A stretch of 5,200 nt of DNA, from positions 1 through 5,200 of the forward strand of contig JAPLNJ010000439.1 of the NCBI GenBank assembly GCA_026692885.1, written 5' to 3'. Below the pieces are notes generated by a model. That model worked only from the letters and a program-made list of their open reading frames with translations, was not told the DNA's origin and ran no database searches. This DNA is from Planctomycetota bacterium (GTDB lineage Bacteria > Planctomycetota > Planctomycetia > Pirellulales > Pirellulaceae). Within the stretch, counting starts at the first letter, position 1. The number at the start of each line of letters is the position of its first letter. This document shows positions 4,469 through 5,200 of the stretch, one piece after another. A program made the position numbers and the translations under genes.

Positions 4469-5200
4469 CTACTTCTTCTTCCTCCCGCCGGTCTTCTTCG
4501 GCGGCTCCCACGCTTTGATCTCGGGGACTGTCTTGCCAAGTTGCCGGGCCTCTTCGTTCACGTAGCCTTGAAAATAATCGCCCATGCGCTCGCCGAACTC
4601 GGGGTCCACCTCGTTGTGCCACTGCTTTAGCCAAGGAAGCAGTTCCAGCAGGCAGGCCAGCAGCGGGATCAGACGCGGATCGTCGCGGCCACCGAGGCGT
4701 TCCTGGATGTCCACGTAGTAGGCGCTGATCGACCGGGCGAGTTGCAGATGGTCGTACCCGGCCCAGGCGATCACCAGCTTGTCATTTGTCATTTGTCCCT
4801 TGTCATTTGTTTGCGGACCAGTGACCAATGACAAATGACCAGTGACCAATGACGCTCTTCGGTCTTCTTCCCGTTGCAGTTCCCAAGTCTGCTCCCACTC
4901 GGCCCGCTTTCGCAGTCCGCTGGGCTTGTAACGCAGGACCGGCAGCAGGGGGACGCTCTCGGCCTCGACCAAACCCGTCACCAGTCGGTCCACATCGAAT
5001 GCTTGATCGTCGCGGTAGACCTCGGCGACCTGCATGAAATTCGGGTCCTGCCGGGCAATATCCGCCAGGCGGGAAACGGTCAACAGCTGGACTTCGGCGA
5101 GTGGTGGCGATGTCCTTGGTCCTTGCTCCGTGGTCCGTGGTTTCTGGTCTTCTGCTACGGACAACTGACAACTGACAACTGACATTCTCCCATCGAAGTC
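4469..5200 (-). CDS. pglX: PglX, BREX type 2 adenine methyltransferase, C-terminal part
   Basis: PglX is the N6-adenine DNA methyltransferase that marks host DNA in BREX type 2. Only the C-terminal 243 codons are here; the catalytic domain lies beyond 5200. The frame is open to the window edge (DFDGR precedes Met 5185), so that Met need not be a start. Recognition rests on the DUF7008-type C-terminal region: LLTVSRLADIA, VPLLPVLRYKPSGLRKRAEWEQTWELQ, then IAWAGYDHLQLA and LIPLLACLLELLPWLKQWHN, and a basic tail ending GGRKKK. Two heptad-repeat stretches are translated in frame: about 28 residues (MSVVSCQLSV...) before LAEVQ, and about 26 residues (ASLVTGHLSL... to MTNDK) between QREED and LVIAWAG. 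In relatives the latter position normally holds, from memory, a conserved PPKY...YWRLRGKLDVPKERFI-like segment, so it may have been replaced here. TAG is at 4471-4469. pglW is expected upstream. Confidence 0.9.
   Translation of the reverse strand, partial: DFDGRMSVVSCQLSVAEDQKPRTTEQGPRTSPPLAEVQLLTVSRLADIARQDPNFMQVAEVYRDDQAFDVDRLVTGLVEAESVPLLPVLRYKPSGLRKRAEWEQTWELQREEDRRASLVTGHLSLVTGPQTNDKGQMTNDKLVIAWAGYDHLQLARSISAYYVDIQERLGGRDDPRLIPLLACLLELLPWLKQWHNEVDPEFGERMGDYFQGYVNEEARQLGKTVPEIKAWEPPKKTGGRKKK
4781..4853. repeat. Hairpin-forming heptad repeat inside pglX
   Basis: The left half has TCATTTG, TCATTTG, TCCCTTG and TCATTTG units (4782-4809). The right half has the opposite orientation: ACCAGTG, ACCAATG, ACAAATG, ACCAGTG, ACCAATG (4817-4851). 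The arms 4781-4797 and 4823-4839 pair at 16 of 17 positions. The pglX frame runs through the whole element without a stop. Confidence 0.9.
5109..5183. repeat. Heptad repeat with degenerate flank inside pglX
   Basis: Three tandem CAACTGA units at 5162-5182 (plus strand), preceded by a degenerate stretch rich in GGTCCGTGG/GGTCCTTG-like units and CTACGGA. It is translated in the pglX frame as SVVSCQLSV and a following polar stretch to about TSPP, just before the recognisable LAEVQLLTV segment. Confidence 0.8.

Noticed and set aside
4341..4634. A minus-strand frame overlapping the end of pglX and the repeat array
   Set aside because: It is an out-of-frame shadow of pglX running through repeat sequence into the start of the 115-aa gene.

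Overview
The window reads as a fragment of a BREX type 2 (phage growth limitation, Pgl-like) phage-defence locus. All genes lie on the minus strand, so the operon runs from high to low coordinates. The base composition is GC-rich, and three families of dispersed repeats sit inside and between genes. This repeat-littered style, together with a type 2 BREX locus, suggests a planctomycete-like bacterium. That assignment is an impression from the sequence, not a demonstrated taxonomy.

Layout in transcription order: (1) 5200-4469, the C-terminal end of PglX, the BREX-2 adenine-specific DNA methyltransferase; the rest lies beyond the window. (2) 4366-4019, a 115-aa protein of unknown function with conserved-looking His-rich and GHTFYE motifs. 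Its stop overlaps the start of (3) 4022-3474, a 182-aa protein that is perhaps DUF4085-like. (4) 3423-2827, a zeta-toxin/COG4185-type P-loop ATPase, overlapping by 11 bp (5) 2837-2589, a small partner protein. (6) 2462 to beyond position 1, PglY, the large BREX-2 P-loop ATPase; its first 820 codons are visible. PglZ would be expected past position 1 and PglW before PglX, both outside the window. A four-gene module (two overlapping pairs) therefore splits pglX from pglY.

The most unusual aspect is the repeats. Family 1 is a 7-nt tandem repeat (TCAGTTG, TCCGTTG, TCATTTG and TCATTGG variants, or their complements). It occurs at the 3' and/or 5' edge of nearly every gene and twice in frame inside pglX. 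Family 2 is a perfect 26-bp inverted repeat in frame inside pglY. Family 3 is a GC-rich hairpin repeat just upstream of pglY. An identical 18-bp sequence carries the start codons of both pglY and the zeta-like gene, so repeat-related DNA appears to supply translation starts. The core defence proteins thus carry repeat-encoded peptides without losing their reading frames.

No RNA gene, CRISPR array or insertion sequence was found, and no stretch over 300 bases lacks a gene.
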